This document shows, piece after piece, positions 17,839 through 26,721 of a stretch of 64,000 nucleotides of DNA. The stretch spans positions 62,001 through 126,000 of the forward strand of contig NZ_JACOPV010000019.1 of assembly GCF_016881005.1 (NCBI RefSeq), given 5' to 3'. The position numbers were made by a program, and so were the translations under genes. The notes beneath the pieces are model-generated. The model saw only the letters and a list, made by a program, of their open reading frames with translations. It searched no databases and was not told where the DNA came from. Position 1 is the first letter of the stretch; each line of letters begins with the position of its first letter. This DNA is from Pseudomonas arcuscaelestis. GTDB lineage: Bacteria; Pseudomonadota; Gammaproteobacteria; Pseudomonadales; Pseudomonadaceae.

Positions 17839-19425
17839 ATGAAAACGGTTCACCGCGCCTCCTACGACATTCTTCGCCAGCATGGCCTGACCACCATTTT
17901 TGGTAATCCCGGTTCCAACGAGCTGCCGTTTCTGCAGGGCTTTCCGGAAGATTTTCGCTACATCCTCGGCCTCCACGAAGGCGCGGTGGTGAGCATGGCC
18001 GATGGCTACGCGCTGGCAACCGGTCAGCCAACCTTCGTCAACCTGCATGCCGCCGCGGGAACCGGCAATGGCATGGGTGCGTTGACCAACGCCTGGTACT
18101 CCCACAGCCCGCTGGTGATCACAGCTGGCCAACAGGTGCGTTCAATGATCGGCGTCGAGGCGATGCTGGCCAACGTCGACGCCGCGCAGTTGCCCAAGCC
18201 GCTGGTCAAGTGGAGCCACGAGCCGGCCTCGGCGCAGGATGTGCCGCGCACCTTGAGCCAGGCGATTCACATGGCCAGCCTGCCGCCTCGCGGCCCGGTG
18301 TACGTGTCGATTCCCTATGACGACTGGGCCTGTGCAGCACCGACCGGTGTCGAGCACCTGGCCCGTCGCCAGGTCACCAGCGCTGGCCTGCCTTCGCCGG
18401 CGCAGCTTGAGCAACTGTGCGAACGCTTGGCCGCGGCGCGCAATCCAGTGCTGGTTCTCGGGCCTGATGTCGACGGCAGCGGTGCCAACCACCACGCCGT
18501 ACAGCTTGCGGAAAAATTACGCATGCCAGCCTGGGTAGCGCCGTCGGCCTCGCGCTGCCCGTTCCCGACCCGCCACGCGTGCTTTCGTGGCGTACTGCCA
18601 GCGGCAATTGCCGGTATTAGCCGCTGTCTGGCGGACCACGACCTGATTCTGGTCGTCGGTGCACCGGTGTTCCGTTACCACCAGTACGCACCGGGCGACT
18701 ACTTGCCTGCCGATTGCGAGCTGCTGCACATCACGTGCGATGCCGGGGAGGCTGCCCGCGCGCCGATGGGTGATGCGCTGGTCGGCGACATTGCCCTGAC
18801 CCTGGCGGCGCTGGTCGACAGCGTGCCACAGGTGGATCGACCCATGCCGACAGCTTTGTCCCGAGCACAGCCGGTGGTCGAGGACGGTGGCTTGCTGCGC
18901 CCGGAAACAGTATTTGACTTGATCAACGCCTTGGCACCCAAGGACGCTATTTATGTGAAGGAGTCCACTTCGACTGTCGGTGCATTCTGGCAGCGTGTGG
19001 AGATGCGCGAGCCGGGCAGCTATTTCTTTCCGGCCGCCGGCGGACTTGGCTTTGGCCTGCCTGCCGCGGTGGGCGTGCAACTGGCGCAAACCGATCGACG
19101 TGTGATCGGCATTATCGGTGATGGATCGGCGAACTACGGCATCACGGCGTTGTGGACTGCAGCCCAGTACAACATTGCGGTTGTGTTCATCATTCTGAAA
19201 AACGGTACCTACGGCGCACTGCGCTGGTTCGCCGATGTACTCAATGTCAGCGATGCACCGGGACTGGATGTACCGGGCCTGGATTTTTGCGCCATTGCCC
19301 AGGGTTACGGGGTACACGCGGTACAGGCAGCCAGCGCCGAGGCCTTTGCCAGTGCCTTCAGCGAAGCGCTGGCAGGCAACCGCCCGGTGTTGATCGAGGT
19401 ACCTACGCAAACCATCGAACCCTGA
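17839..19425 (+). CDS. mdlC: Benzoylformate decarboxylase (ThDP-dependent)
   Basis: 528 residues, the usual length. It decarboxylates phenylglyoxylates to aromatic aldehydes. Residues known from Pseudomonas putida MdlC fall at the same numbers: Ser26 (GNPGSNELPF), Glu47 (LHEGAV), His70 (VNLHAAAGTGN), His281 (FRYHQY) and Thr377. The ThDP-binding stretch GDGSANYGITALW and NGTYGALRWF are intact. As I recall the P. putida enzyme, pocket residue Leu109 is Met here, which could alter ring-substituent tolerance. No mandelate racemase or dehydrogenase (mdlA/mdlB) is in the window. The neighbouring aldehyde dehydrogenase and vanAB suggest the substrate may be a substituted benzoylformate such as vanilloylformate or the 4-hydroxy compound; this is inference. 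Confidence 0.9.
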   Translation: MKTVHRASYDILRQHGLTTIFGNPGSNELPFLQGFPEDFRYILGLHEGAVVSMADGYALATGQPTFVNLHAAAGTGNGMGALTNAWYSHSPLVITAGQQVRSMIGVEAMLANVDAAQLPKPLVKWSHEPASAQDVPRTLSQAIHMASLPPRGPVYVSIPYDDWACAAPTGVEHLARRQVTSAGLPSPAQLEQLCERLAAARNPVLVLGPDVDGSGANHHAVQLAEKLRMPAWVAPSASRCPFPTRHACFRGVLPAAIAGISRCLADHDLILVVGAPVFRYHQYAPGDYLPADCELLHITCDAGEAARAPMGDALVGDIALTLAALVDSVPQVDRPMPTALSRAQPVVEDGGLLRPETVFDLINALAPKDAIYVKESTSTVGAFWQRVEMREPGSYFFPAAGGLGFGLPAAVGVQLAQTDRRVIGIIGDGSANYGITALWTAAQYNIAVVFIILKNGTYGALRWFADVLNVSDAPGLDVPGLDFCAIAQGYGVHAVQAASAEAFASAFSEALAGNRPVLIEVPTQTIEP

Positions 19426-19489
19426 CGCGGCTTGTGTAACCACGGCTTTGCGGGCAGGCGCACGTCCACAATAAAAACAAGAGGTGGCT

Positions 19490-20830
19490 ATGAAAACGAC
19501 TTCCGTCAGTGAAGTGATCGACGCTGCACCCTTCAATCGCACCCATTTGCTGATTCTGATGTGGGGCTGTTTCATCATGCTGTTCGATGGCTACGACATG
19601 GTGATCTACGGCTCGGTGGTACCGCGCCTGATGCAGGAGTGGCAGCTCACCGCCATCGAGGCCGGCACCCTGGGTAGCTGCGCATTGTTCGGCATGCTCT
19701 TTGGCGGGACCTTGCTGGCGCCATTGGCTGACCGCTTCGGCCGGCGCAAGCTGATTATCGTTACCACGTTGATGGCCAGCCTTGCGGCGTTCATGACCGG
19801 CCATGCCCAGACACCGATCGAGTTGGGGGCCTGTCGCCTGATTACCGGCCTGGCACTGGGTGCGCTGGTGCCAAGCGCGGTAAACCTGATCAGTGAGTTC
19901 GCCCCGCAAGGTCGGCGCAGCACCATGATTACCGTGATGTCGAGCTTCTATTCGGTGGGCGCGGTGCTCTCGGCCCTGCTGGCAATTGCGGTGATCCCGC
20001 AGTGGGGTTGGCAGACAGTGTTCTATGTGGCGGTGCTGCCGGTACTCGCGGTGCCGTTCATGCTGCGCTACTTGCCGGAGTCGGCGGCGTTTCTAGAACT
20101 CAAGGGGCGCCGCGTCGAGCTCGATCAGTTGCTGGTCAAAGTCGACCCAGGCTTTCGCCCTGGTACCGAGTTGCGCCTGCCAGACAATGACAAGCAAGTA
20201 CGGGGTGCACGCCTGCCGCAGTTGTTCAGCAAAGGCCAGGCCCTGGCGACGCTGCTGCTGTGGGTAGCATTCGCCATGTGCATGCTGATGAGCTATGGGC
20301 TTAACACCTGGTTACCCAAGCTGATGGCACACGGGGGCTACCCACTGGGTTCGAGCCTGGCATTCCTGGTGACCCTGAACATCGGCGCCACGGTCGGCGC
20401 ATTGTTTGGCGGCTGGCTTGCCGACAAGCTGGGCGTGCAACGCACCCTGGCGTTGTTCTTTGTGCTCGCGGCACTGTCGTTGGCGGCACTGGGCTTCAAG
20501 CCCGGCCCGCTAGTACTTAACCTGCTGCTGTTGATTGCCGGTGCCACCACCATTGGCACCCTGGCGGTGATCCATGCCTATGCCTCGATTGCCTATCCTG
20601 CGCATATCCGCTCCACCGGGGTCGGTTGGGCTGCCGGTATCGGCCGTCTGGGCGCCATCGCAGGTCCCATGCTCGGCGGCAGCCTGCTGTCGCTGGATCT
20701 GCCGTTCCAACAGAACTTTCTCGCGTTTGCCCTGCCGGGCGTAATCGGTGCGCTGGCCATCGTTTTTATCCAGGTGCGTGCACCGCAGCAGGCTTGCCAG
20801 CCTGAAGCGGCCAGCAAGCCCACTGTATGA
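19490..20830 (+). CDS. AAHS-family aromatic acid:H+ symporter (MFS)
   Basis: 446 residues, 12-helix MFS. ATG 19490 is preceded by GAGG at 19481-19484; a GTG two codons earlier is part of that ribosome site. Family signatures include MLFDGYDMVIYG in helix 1, LADRFGRRKLI in loop 2-3, YLPESAAFL, and the closing IRSTGVGWAAGIGRLGAI. It follows mdlC by ~64 bp and precedes the aldehyde dehydrogenase by 25 bp, so the three probably form one transcript. The likely role is uptake of the aromatic acid or ketoacid degraded by its neighbours. It is diverged from the MFS gene at 15488, so the two need not share a substrate. Confidence 0.85.
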   Translation: MKTTSVSEVIDAAPFNRTHLLILMWGCFIMLFDGYDMVIYGSVVPRLMQEWQLTAIEAGTLGSCALFGMLFGGTLLAPLADRFGRRKLIIVTTLMASLAAFMTGHAQTPIELGACRLITGLALGALVPSAVNLISEFAPQGRRSTMITVMSSFYSVGAVLSALLAIAVIPQWGWQTVFYVAVLPVLAVPFMLRYLPESAAFLELKGRRVELDQLLVKVDPGFRPGTELRLPDNDKQVRGARLPQLFSKGQALATLLLWVAFAMCMLMSYGLNTWLPKLMAHGGYPLGSSLAFLVTLNIGATVGALFGGWLADKLGVQRTLALFFVLAALSLAALGFKPGPLVLNLLLLIAGATTIGTLAVIHAYASIAYPAHIRSTGVGWAAGIGRLGAIAGPMLGGSLLSLDLPFQQNFLAFALPGVIGALAIVFIQVRAPQQACQPEAASKPTV

Positions 20831-20855
20831 CTTTTATCTGTCCAAGGAGCCTTCC

Positions 20856-22331
20856 ATGACTGAAACTCGCCCTCATTACAGCGACCTGCACCTGCAACCG
20901 ATCGCGGGCCAGTGGCGCACTGGCGCTGCCGGTAAAAGCCTGCGGGTCACCAATCCGTACAATGATGCGCTGCTGCTGCAGATCCCGCAGGCCAACCGCG
21001 ACGACCTCGATGCCGCCTACCGCGAAGCCGCGCGGGTGCAGCCGCAATGGGCCGCATTGGGCCCGTCGGCGCGCGCCGCGGTGCTGCATGAAGTGGTGGC
21101 GGTGTTTGACCGGCGCCGAGACGAAATCATCGACTGGATCATCCGCGAATCAGGCAGCACCCGGCTCAAGGCCCAGCTGGAGTGGGGGGCGGCGCGGGCC
21201 ATTGCGCTTGAGTCGGCGTCGTTCCCGGCGCGGGTGCATGGACGTATTGTCGAGTCCAATGTCCCAGGCAAGGAGAGCCGGGTGTACCGCAGCGCGCTCG
21301 GCGTGGTAGGGGTGATCAGCCCGTGGAACTTCCCGCTGCACCTGACCCAGCGCTCGATTGCACCGGCCTTGGCGCTCGGCAACGCCGTGGTGGTCAAGCC
21401 CGCCAGTGACACCCCGGTGTGCGGCGGCTTGCTGCTGGCGCGGATCTTTGAAGAAGCGGGATTGCCTGCGGGCGTGCTCAGCGTGGTGGTAGGTGCTGGT
21501 AGCGAGATTGGCGATGCCTTCGTCGAGCATGAACTGCCCTCATTGATCACCTTCACCGGCTCCACCCCGGTGGGGCGCGGCATCGGTCGCATTGCCAGCG
21601 GCGGTGAGCACCTCAAGCACGTTGCGCTGGAGTTGGGCGGCAACAGCCCATTTGTGGTGCTCGATGACGCCGACCTTGAACAGGCGGTGAACGCTGCAGT
21701 GTTCGGCAAGTTTCTGCACCAGGGGCAGATCTGCATGGCGGTCAACCGCATTATCGTCGACAACAGCCTGTACGACGCCTTTGCCGAACGTTTCGTCGAG
21801 CGGGTCAAGGGTCTTGCGGTCGGCGACCCCAACGCACAGGACACGGTGATCGGCCCGGTAATCAATTTCCGCCAACTGCAGGGTTTGCAGGAAAAGATCG
21901 CCCTGGCGCGTCGCGAAGGTGCCGAGCCGCTGTACGAGGGCGGGGTGGACGGCAACCTGCTGGCGCCGCATGTGTACGGCGAAGTCACGATCGACATGGA
22001 CCTGGCCCGTAATGAAATCTTCGGACCGCTGGTAGGGCTTATCCGCGCGCGCGATCAAGCGCATGCCTTGGAGTTGGCCAACGCCAGCGAATTCGGGCTT
22101 TCCAGCGCGGTGTTCAGTGCCAACCTGGAGCGCGCAGTGCGCTTTGCCCGGCAGGTACGGGCGGGCATGACGCACATTAACGATATCCCGGTGAATGATG
22201 AGGCCAATGCGCCCTTTGGCGGTGAGAAAAACTCGGGGCTTGGGCGCTTCAATGGCGATTGGGCGATTGACGAGTTCACCCGTGATCACTGGATCAGCGT
22301 CCAGCATTCGCCGCGCCAGTATCCCTTCTGA
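20856..22331 (+). CDS. Aromatic aldehyde dehydrogenase (benzaldehyde/vanillin type)
   Basis: 491 residues from ATG 20856, with AAGGAG seven bases upstream. It belongs to the NAD(P)-dependent ALDH superfamily: the cofactor-side motif SPWNFPLHLTQRS, Glu in LELGGNSPFVVLDD, and the catalytic Cys in FLHQGQICMAVNRI; the C-terminal FGGEKNSGLGRFNG is typical. Vanillin and benzaldehyde dehydrogenases share these features. It would oxidise the aldehyde made by MdlC to the corresponding acid (benzoate, 4-hydroxybenzoate or vanillate). Its position between mdlC and the vanR/vanAB genes supports this. A strong hairpin terminator follows the gene. Confidence 0.85.
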   Translation: MTETRPHYSDLHLQPIAGQWRTGAAGKSLRVTNPYNDALLLQIPQANRDDLDAAYREAARVQPQWAALGPSARAAVLHEVVAVFDRRRDEIIDWIIRESGSTRLKAQLEWGAARAIALESASFPARVHGRIVESNVPGKESRVYRSALGVVGVISPWNFPLHLTQRSIAPALALGNAVVVKPASDTPVCGGLLLARIFEEAGLPAGVLSVVVGAGSEIGDAFVEHELPSLITFTGSTPVGRGIGRIASGGEHLKHVALELGGNSPFVVLDDADLEQAVNAAVFGKFLHQGQICMAVNRIIVDNSLYDAFAERFVERVKGLAVGDPNAQDTVIGPVINFRQLQGLQEKIALARREGAEPLYEGGVDGNLLAPHVYGEVTIDMDLARNEIFGPLVGLIRARDQAHALELANASEFGLSSAVFSANLERAVRFARQVRAGMTHINDIPVNDEANAPFGGEKNSGLGRFNGDWAIDEFTRDHWISVQHSPRQYPF

Positions 22332-22352
22332 AGCCTTGAGTCACTGAGTACT

Positions 22353-22373
22353 GCCCGGCATTTGCCGGGCTTT
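22353..22373 (+). terminator. Rho-independent terminator after the aldehyde dehydrogenase
   Basis: GCCCGGC-ATTT-GCCGGGC followed by TTT. It separates the mdlC-MFS-ALDH unit from the porin gene. Confidence 0.7.
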
Positions 22374-22451
22374 AACGCAGCCACTGATGGACGGGCCCTG
22401 AACGGCCTGTCGGGGAGCGGCTGCGCCCATGAAAAGCGGAGAACAATAATA

Positions 22452-23705
22452 ATGATCCACACTCCTTGCACCTTGTCGCGCGCGGTTGCCGCCGCCTCCT
22501 TGATTCTGGGCGCTAGCCTGCCGGCCTGGGCCGAGGACGGCGGCTTTTTCGAAGATGCCAAGACCGATCTGCTGCTGCGCAACTATTACTTCAACCGTGA
22601 CTTTCGTGATCCGGGGGCGGCTAAAAGCAAGGTCGACGAGTGGGCCCAGGGTTTTATCCTCAAGTTCACCTCAGGCTACACCCCGGGGGTTGTCGGCTTT
22701 GGCCTCGATGGCATCGCCATGTTTGGCATGAAGCTAGACAGCAGCCGAGATACCAGCGGCTCGGAACTGCTGCCAGTGCATGACGATGGTCGAGCGGCAG
22801 ATGACTACGGTCGCGCTGGCGTGGCAGCGAAAATGCGGATCTCGGCCACCGAGATCAAGGTCGGTGAATTGTTGCCGGACATCCCGCTGCTGCGCTACGA
22901 CGATGGCCGCTTGCTGCCACAGACCTTTCGCGGCGCGATGCTCGATTCGCGGGAGATCGAAGGCCTTAGTCTGCAGGCTGGCCAGTACCGCGAAGTAAGC
23001 TTGCGCAACTCCTCGGACATGCAGGACCTGTCGGCCTGGGCCGCGCCCGGGGTCACCTCCGACGGCTTCAACTACGCCGGTGCCGAGTACCGATTCAACG
23101 AGCAGCGCACGCTGGTCGGCATGTGGCATTCGCAGCTCGAAGACATCTATCAGCAGAGCTACTTCAACCTGCTGCACAAGCAGCCGGTGGGCGACTGGGT
23201 GCTGGGTGCCAACCTGGGTTACTTCATTGACAAGGAAGATGGCCAGGCACGTATCGGCGACATCCAAAGCCGTACCGGCTACGCCTTGCTGTCGGCCGCA
23301 ACTGGCGGCCACACGCTGTACCTGGGGTTGCAGAAAGTCAGTGGCGACAGCCAGTGGATGTCGGTGTACGGCAGCAGTGGCCGGACCCTGGGCAACGACA
23401 TGTTCAACGGCAATTTCAGCAATGCCGACGAGCGCTCCTGGCAGGTGCGCTACGACTACAACTTCGCCGCCATGGGCATTCCGGGACTACTGGCGATGGT
23501 GCGTTATGGGCATGGCGAAAACGCAACCACGGCGGCGGGCAGCAACGGCAAGGAATGGGAGCGCGACACCGAGGTGGGCTATACCATCCAGAGTGGGACC
23601 TTTCAGCGCCTGAGCATCCGCGTGAACAACGCCACCAACCGGCGCAGCTTCAACAGTGATTTTGACCAGACCCGCTTGATCGTCAGCTACCCGTTGTCGT
23701 TCTAG
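22452..23705 (+). CDS. OprD-family outer-membrane porin (aromatic-block copy)
   Basis: 417 residues from ATG 22452, giving a good signal peptide (LSRAVAAASLILGASLPAWA). The mature start has the family signature (FFEDAKTDLLLRNYYFNRDF, then WAQGFILKFTSGYTPG), with the ERSWQVRYDYNFAAMGIPGL motif and a C-terminal beta-strand ending in Phe, as needed for outer-membrane insertion. OprD-family 18-stranded barrels admit specific carboxylates such as vanillate (OpdK), benzoate or amino acids. Location between the aldehyde dehydrogenase and vanR suggests an aromatic carboxylate. It is separated from the upstream operon by a terminator, so it needs its own promoter. Confidence 0.88.
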   Translation: MIHTPCTLSRAVAAASLILGASLPAWAEDGGFFEDAKTDLLLRNYYFNRDFRDPGAAKSKVDEWAQGFILKFTSGYTPGVVGFGLDGIAMFGMKLDSSRDTSGSELLPVHDDGRAADDYGRAGVAAKMRISATEIKVGELLPDIPLLRYDDGRLLPQTFRGAMLDSREIEGLSLQAGQYREVSLRNSSDMQDLSAWAAPGVTSDGFNYAGAEYRFNEQRTLVGMWHSQLEDIYQQSYFNLLHKQPVGDWVLGANLGYFIDKEDGQARIGDIQSRTGYALLSAATGGHTLYLGLQKVSGDSQWMSVYGSSGRTLGNDMFNGNFSNADERSWQVRYDYNFAAMGIPGLLAMVRYGHGENATTAAGSNGKEWERDTEVGYTIQSGTFQRLSIRVNNATNRRSFNSDFDQTRLIVSYPLSF

Positions 23706-23819
23706 GCAAGGGCTGGACCACCCCACGCACCGGGCAGTGGCCTTGACGGTAACGAGGCCGCTGCCACGCTGCTCACCTTGAGGTAGTATGACGGTCCATG
23801 TGTTGCGGAAGTCGCCTGG

Positions 23820-24533
23820 ATGAGTAAGCCCGGTCAATTGGTGCTGGTTGCGTTGCGCAAGATGATTGCTTCGGGCGAGTTAGCGGCCGGTGCACGTTTG
23901 ATGGAAATCCCTACCGCCGAACTGTTCGGTGTTTCACGCATGCCGGTGCGCATGGCGTTTCGTACCCTGGAGCAAGAAGGGCTGCTGGTACGCTTCGGCG
24001 GACGCGGGTTTCAGGTACGCTCGGTCAGTGCCGACGATATCGCTGGAGCCGTCGAGGTACGCGGTGTGCTCGAAGGCCTAGCTGCGCGCCAGACGGCTGA
24101 GCGCGGCTTGTCGCAGGCGGCACGAGATACCCTGCAGCACTGCCTGCACGAAGGCGATCAATTGTTTGAAAAAGGCTTCGTCACCGAGGAAGACCTCGAG
24201 GCCTATCATGACCTCAACATGCGCTTTCACCAGGTCATCGTCGAAGGCAGCCACAACCCGGCAATTGCCGATGCGCTAGCCCGCAACGACCACCTGCCGT
24301 TCGCCTCGGTCACCGCGCTGGCCGTCGACCGCCATGACCTGGCGCGCGAGTACCGGCGCTTCAACTACGCGCACATGCAGCATCACTCGGTATACGACGC
24401 GCTGGTCAACGGCCAGGGCGCCCGTGCCGAGGCGATCATGCGCGAGCATGCCAACGCTACCTTGCGCTATGCCGAAACCTTCGGCGTAGCAACGACCGCC
24501 GAGCGCATGAAGGTGATCCTGCCTTCGCCGTGA
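23820..24533 (+). CDS. vanR: VanR, GntR-family repressor of vanillate catabolism
   Basis: 237 residues. It has an N-terminal GntR winged helix (LVALRKMIASGELAAGARLM, VSRMPVRMAFRTLEQEGLL) and a C-terminal FCD domain (His in FHQVIVEGSHN and MREHANATLR). The N-terminus closely resembles Caulobacter VanR as recalled (PGQ-V-ALRKMIASGE, IPTA, GVSRMPVR, LEQEGL-VR). VanR represses vanAB and is released by vanillate. Four TGGATCCA-type operators in the window fit the known Caulobacter VanR site, yet none lies directly upstream of vanR itself, so autoregulation is not apparent. The gene converges with vanB, 6 bp between stops. Confidence 0.9.
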   Translation: MSKPGQLVLVALRKMIASGELAAGARLMEIPTAELFGVSRMPVRMAFRTLEQEGLLVRFGGRGFQVRSVSADDIAGAVEVRGVLEGLAARQTAERGLSQAARDTLQHCLHEGDQLFEKGFVTEEDLEAYHDLNMRFHQVIVEGSHNPAIADALARNDHLPFASVTALAVDRHDLAREYRRFNYAHMQHHSVYDALVNGQGARAEAIMREHANATLRYAETFGVATTAERMKVILPSP

Positions 24534-24539
24534 CGTGGT

Positions 24540-25490
24540 TCAGATATCAAGCACCAGCAAGGGTGTTTTGGCGCGCGAGCAGCAGGGCGTGAACTGATCG
24601 TTCAACGCCTGTTCTTCTTCGGTCAGGAACAGGTCGCGATGCTCCGGTACGCCATCGAGCACCCGGGTCAGGCAGGTGCCACAAATACCTTGTTCACAGG
24701 ACATGGCGATCGCGATGCCATGACGCTCCAACACCTGCACCACCGTCTGGTCGGCGGGCACCTCGAAGACCTGGCCGGTGCTGCCCACCTGTACTGAAAA
24801 GCTGCCGTCGTTGTCGGTATCCACCGGCGCGGCGGCAAAGTATTCGCGGTGCAGACAACTTTCCTGCCAACCCTGCGCCTTGGCGCTGTCGAGCACATGC
24901 TGCATGAATCCACCGGGACCGCATACGTACAGATGGAGGTCGTCCTGCGGGTTGGCCAGGACCTTACTGGTATCCAGGGCAGTTTCAGGTTGTTCATCGA
25001 GGTGCAGGAACAGGCGGTCGGCAAACGCTGCGGTACGGATCCGTTCGACAAAGGCTGCGCGCTCGCTGGAGCGGGCGCAGTAGTGCAATTCAAAGTCAGC
25101 GCCGATGTGAGCCAGGCGCTCAGCCATGCACAGAATCGGGGTGATGCCGATGCCGCCGGCAAACAGCAGGCTGCGCCGGGCGCCGTGGGCGAGCGCAAAC
25201 AGGTTGCGTGGCTCGCTGATACGCAGCTGCGCACCACAGTGGATGTGCTCATGCAGGCTGCGCGATCCGCCTCGTGAGGCGGGGTTCTTGAGCACGCCAA
25301 TCAAGTAGCGATGGCGTTCCTCGGGGTGATTGCACAGGGAATACTGACGGATCAGGCCGTCGGGCAAATGCACATCAATGTGCGCACCGGCGCTGAACGG
25401 CGGCAATGGACTGCCATCGACAGCAGCCAGCTCATAGCTGCAGATGTCTTGTGCTTCGTTGTTACGGGATACCACCACGACATCGATCAT
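24540..25490 (-). CDS. vanB: Vanillate O-demethylase reductase subunit
   Basis: 316 residues; AAGGAG precedes ATG 25490. It is a class IA-type oxygenase reductase: a flavin-binding barrel (RQYSLCN), an NAD-binding domain (FAGGIGITPILCMAERL, YVCGPGGFM) and a C-terminal plant-type [2Fe-2S] domain whose cysteines read C-x4-C-x2-C (CEQGICGTC), then a distant Cys in TPCCSRA. It passes electrons from NADH to VanA. It lies 24 bp downstream of vanA and is co-transcribed with it. Confidence 0.93.
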   Translation of the reverse strand: MIDVVVVSRNNEAQDICSYELAAVDGSPLPPFSAGAHIDVHLPDGLIRQYSLCNHPEERHRYLIGVLKNPASRGGSRSLHEHIHCGAQLRISEPRNLFALAHGARRSLLFAGGIGITPILCMAERLAHIGADFELHYCARSSERAAFVERIRTAAFADRLFLHLDEQPETALDTSKVLANPQDDLHLYVCGPGGFMQHVLDSAKAQGWQESCLHREYFAAAPVDTDNDGSFSVQVGSTGQVFEVPADQTVVQVLERHGIAIAMSCEQGICGTCLTRVLDGVPEHRDLFLTEEEQALNDQFTPCCSRAKTPLLVLDI

Positions 25491-25514
25491 GTTCGCTCCT
25501 TGGGAGTAAGTGGC

Positions 25515-26582
25515 TCAGGCCGGTGTGGCGCTGGTGGCAATCAATTGCGCCTCGGGTGCGCGCTCCTGGGCGATCAACTGATCGAGAATTTTGCGCGACT
25601 GCACGCCGCCGGCATCGATGTTGAGCTTGAGCAGGTTGCGCTGCGGGTTGTCGAGCAGGTTGCGTTGCTGACGCTCGAGCATCTCCAGGTCTTCGCTGAA
25701 AATCTTGCCCTGTCCCTCGCGGATGCTCGCGGTCAGCGCGGTGTCCTGTGCGGCGAAATTGCGCGCCATGCCCCAGAAGTACCAAATAGAGGTATCGGTT
25801 TCGGGGGTAATGAAGTCGACGACGATACTCGACGCCTTGTGCTGCGCGTCGGCGTGGTAGCCACCTTTGCCCGCATGGGCTACGCCCACCTCGATCAGTA
25901 CATGGCTGGGTGGGGTGAAGCGGCAGATCTGCCAGCGATCCACCGGCACATCGTCGGCCAGGCCATTGCCGCGCAGGGCCATACGCCAGAACGGTGGGGC
26001 CATGATGTTCTCCATGTGCCGGGCTGTAATCACCTCGTTATCGTTGACCGTAGTCACCGGAGGGGCTTCGTCGATTTCCTTCTGGCCGATGCTGGAGGCG
26101 TGAACATAGGTTTCGTGGGTCAAATCCATCAGATTGTCGATCATCAGGCGGTAGTCGCAGCCGATATGAAACAGTCCACCACCGTAGGCCCACTCATCGC
26201 TCACGGCCCACTCTAAATGCGGGATCAGGTCTGCATCAGCCAGCGTCTGATCACCGGGCCAGACCCAAATAAAGCCATAGCGCTCGACCGCGGCAAACGT
26301 CTTGTTGCACGGAAAGCCACGCACCCGCTGCCCTGGCATCTCGACCGTCTTGCCGTCGCAACCTATCACCAGGCCGTGGTAGCCACACACCAGATTGCCG
26401 TTCTCGACATAGCCCAACGACAACGGCGCACCACGATGCGGACAAAAATCCTCTACCGCGGCGACGCGGTGTTCCTGGCCTCGATAGAAAACGATGCGCT
26501 CACCGCAAATTTGCCGGCCCAGTGGTTTTTCAGCAATTTCGTCAGGGGTGCAGGCTACATACCAGGTGTTCTTGGGGTACAT
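25515..26582 (-). CDS. vanA: Vanillate O-demethylase Rieske oxygenase subunit
   Basis: 355 residues. The start is set at ATG 26582 because the protein then begins MYPKNTWYVACTPDEIAEKP, the family N-terminus; an in-frame ATG at 26624 lies in the promoter beside the operator. The Rieske motif is complete (CPHRGAPLSLG...CGYHGL), as is the mononuclear iron site D-x2-H-x4-H (LMDLTHETYVHASSIG). VanAB converts vanillate to protocatechuate plus formaldehyde. Two VanR-type operators lie 28-140 bp upstream. Confidence 0.94.
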   Translation of the reverse strand: MYPKNTWYVACTPDEIAEKPLGRQICGERIVFYRGQEHRVAAVEDFCPHRGAPLSLGYVENGNLVCGYHGLVIGCDGKTVEMPGQRVRGFPCNKTFAAVERYGFIWVWPGDQTLADADLIPHLEWAVSDEWAYGGGLFHIGCDYRLMIDNLMDLTHETYVHASSIGQKEIDEAPPVTTVNDNEVITARHMENIMAPPFWRMALRGNGLADDVPVDRWQICRFTPPSHVLIEVGVAHAGKGGYHADAQHKASSIVVDFITPETDTSIWYFWGMARNFAAQDTALTASIREGQGKIFSEDLEMLERQQRNLLDNPQRNLLKLNIDAGGVQSRKILDQLIAQERAPEAQLIATSATPA

Positions 26583-26609
26583 GAAGGCTCTCCGGTCAGC
26601 TTTGTTGTT

Positions 26610-26629
26610 ATTTAATGGATCCATTAAAT
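26610..26629. promoter_or_regulatory. VanR operator 3, perfect 20-bp palindrome at vanA
   Basis: ATTTAATGGATCCATTAAAT is fully self-complementary and lies 28 bp upstream of the vanA start codon, where a repressor would block transcription. Its core TGGATCCA equals the core of the Caulobacter VanR operator. Confidence 0.8.
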
Positions 26630-26677
26630 GTGCTTTGCGGAGAGGGCGTCAACAGATTGCGATGAGTTTCTTTGCCT

Positions 26678-26693
26678 TTCTGGGCGATAATCG
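26678..26693. promoter_or_regulatory. Shared 16-bp element of the van promoters
   Basis: TTCTGGGCGATAATCG here is identical to 15150-15165 upstream of the first MFS gene. It contains GATAAT (a -10-like hexamer) within the near-palindrome CGATAATCG. Relative to the gene direction, the copies are in opposite orientation at the two loci. Function is unknown. Confidence 0.45.
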
Positions 26694-26707
26694 GACGATG
26701 GATGGGA

Positions 26708-26721
26708 TTTAATGGATCCAT
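26708..26721. promoter_or_regulatory. VanR operator 4, upstream of vanA
   Basis: ATTTAATGGATCCAT (centre near 26716) keeps the full left half and core of operator 3 but degenerates on the right. It lies 97 bp centre-to-centre from operator 3, suitable for cooperative binding or for a divergent promoter. Confidence 0.6.
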
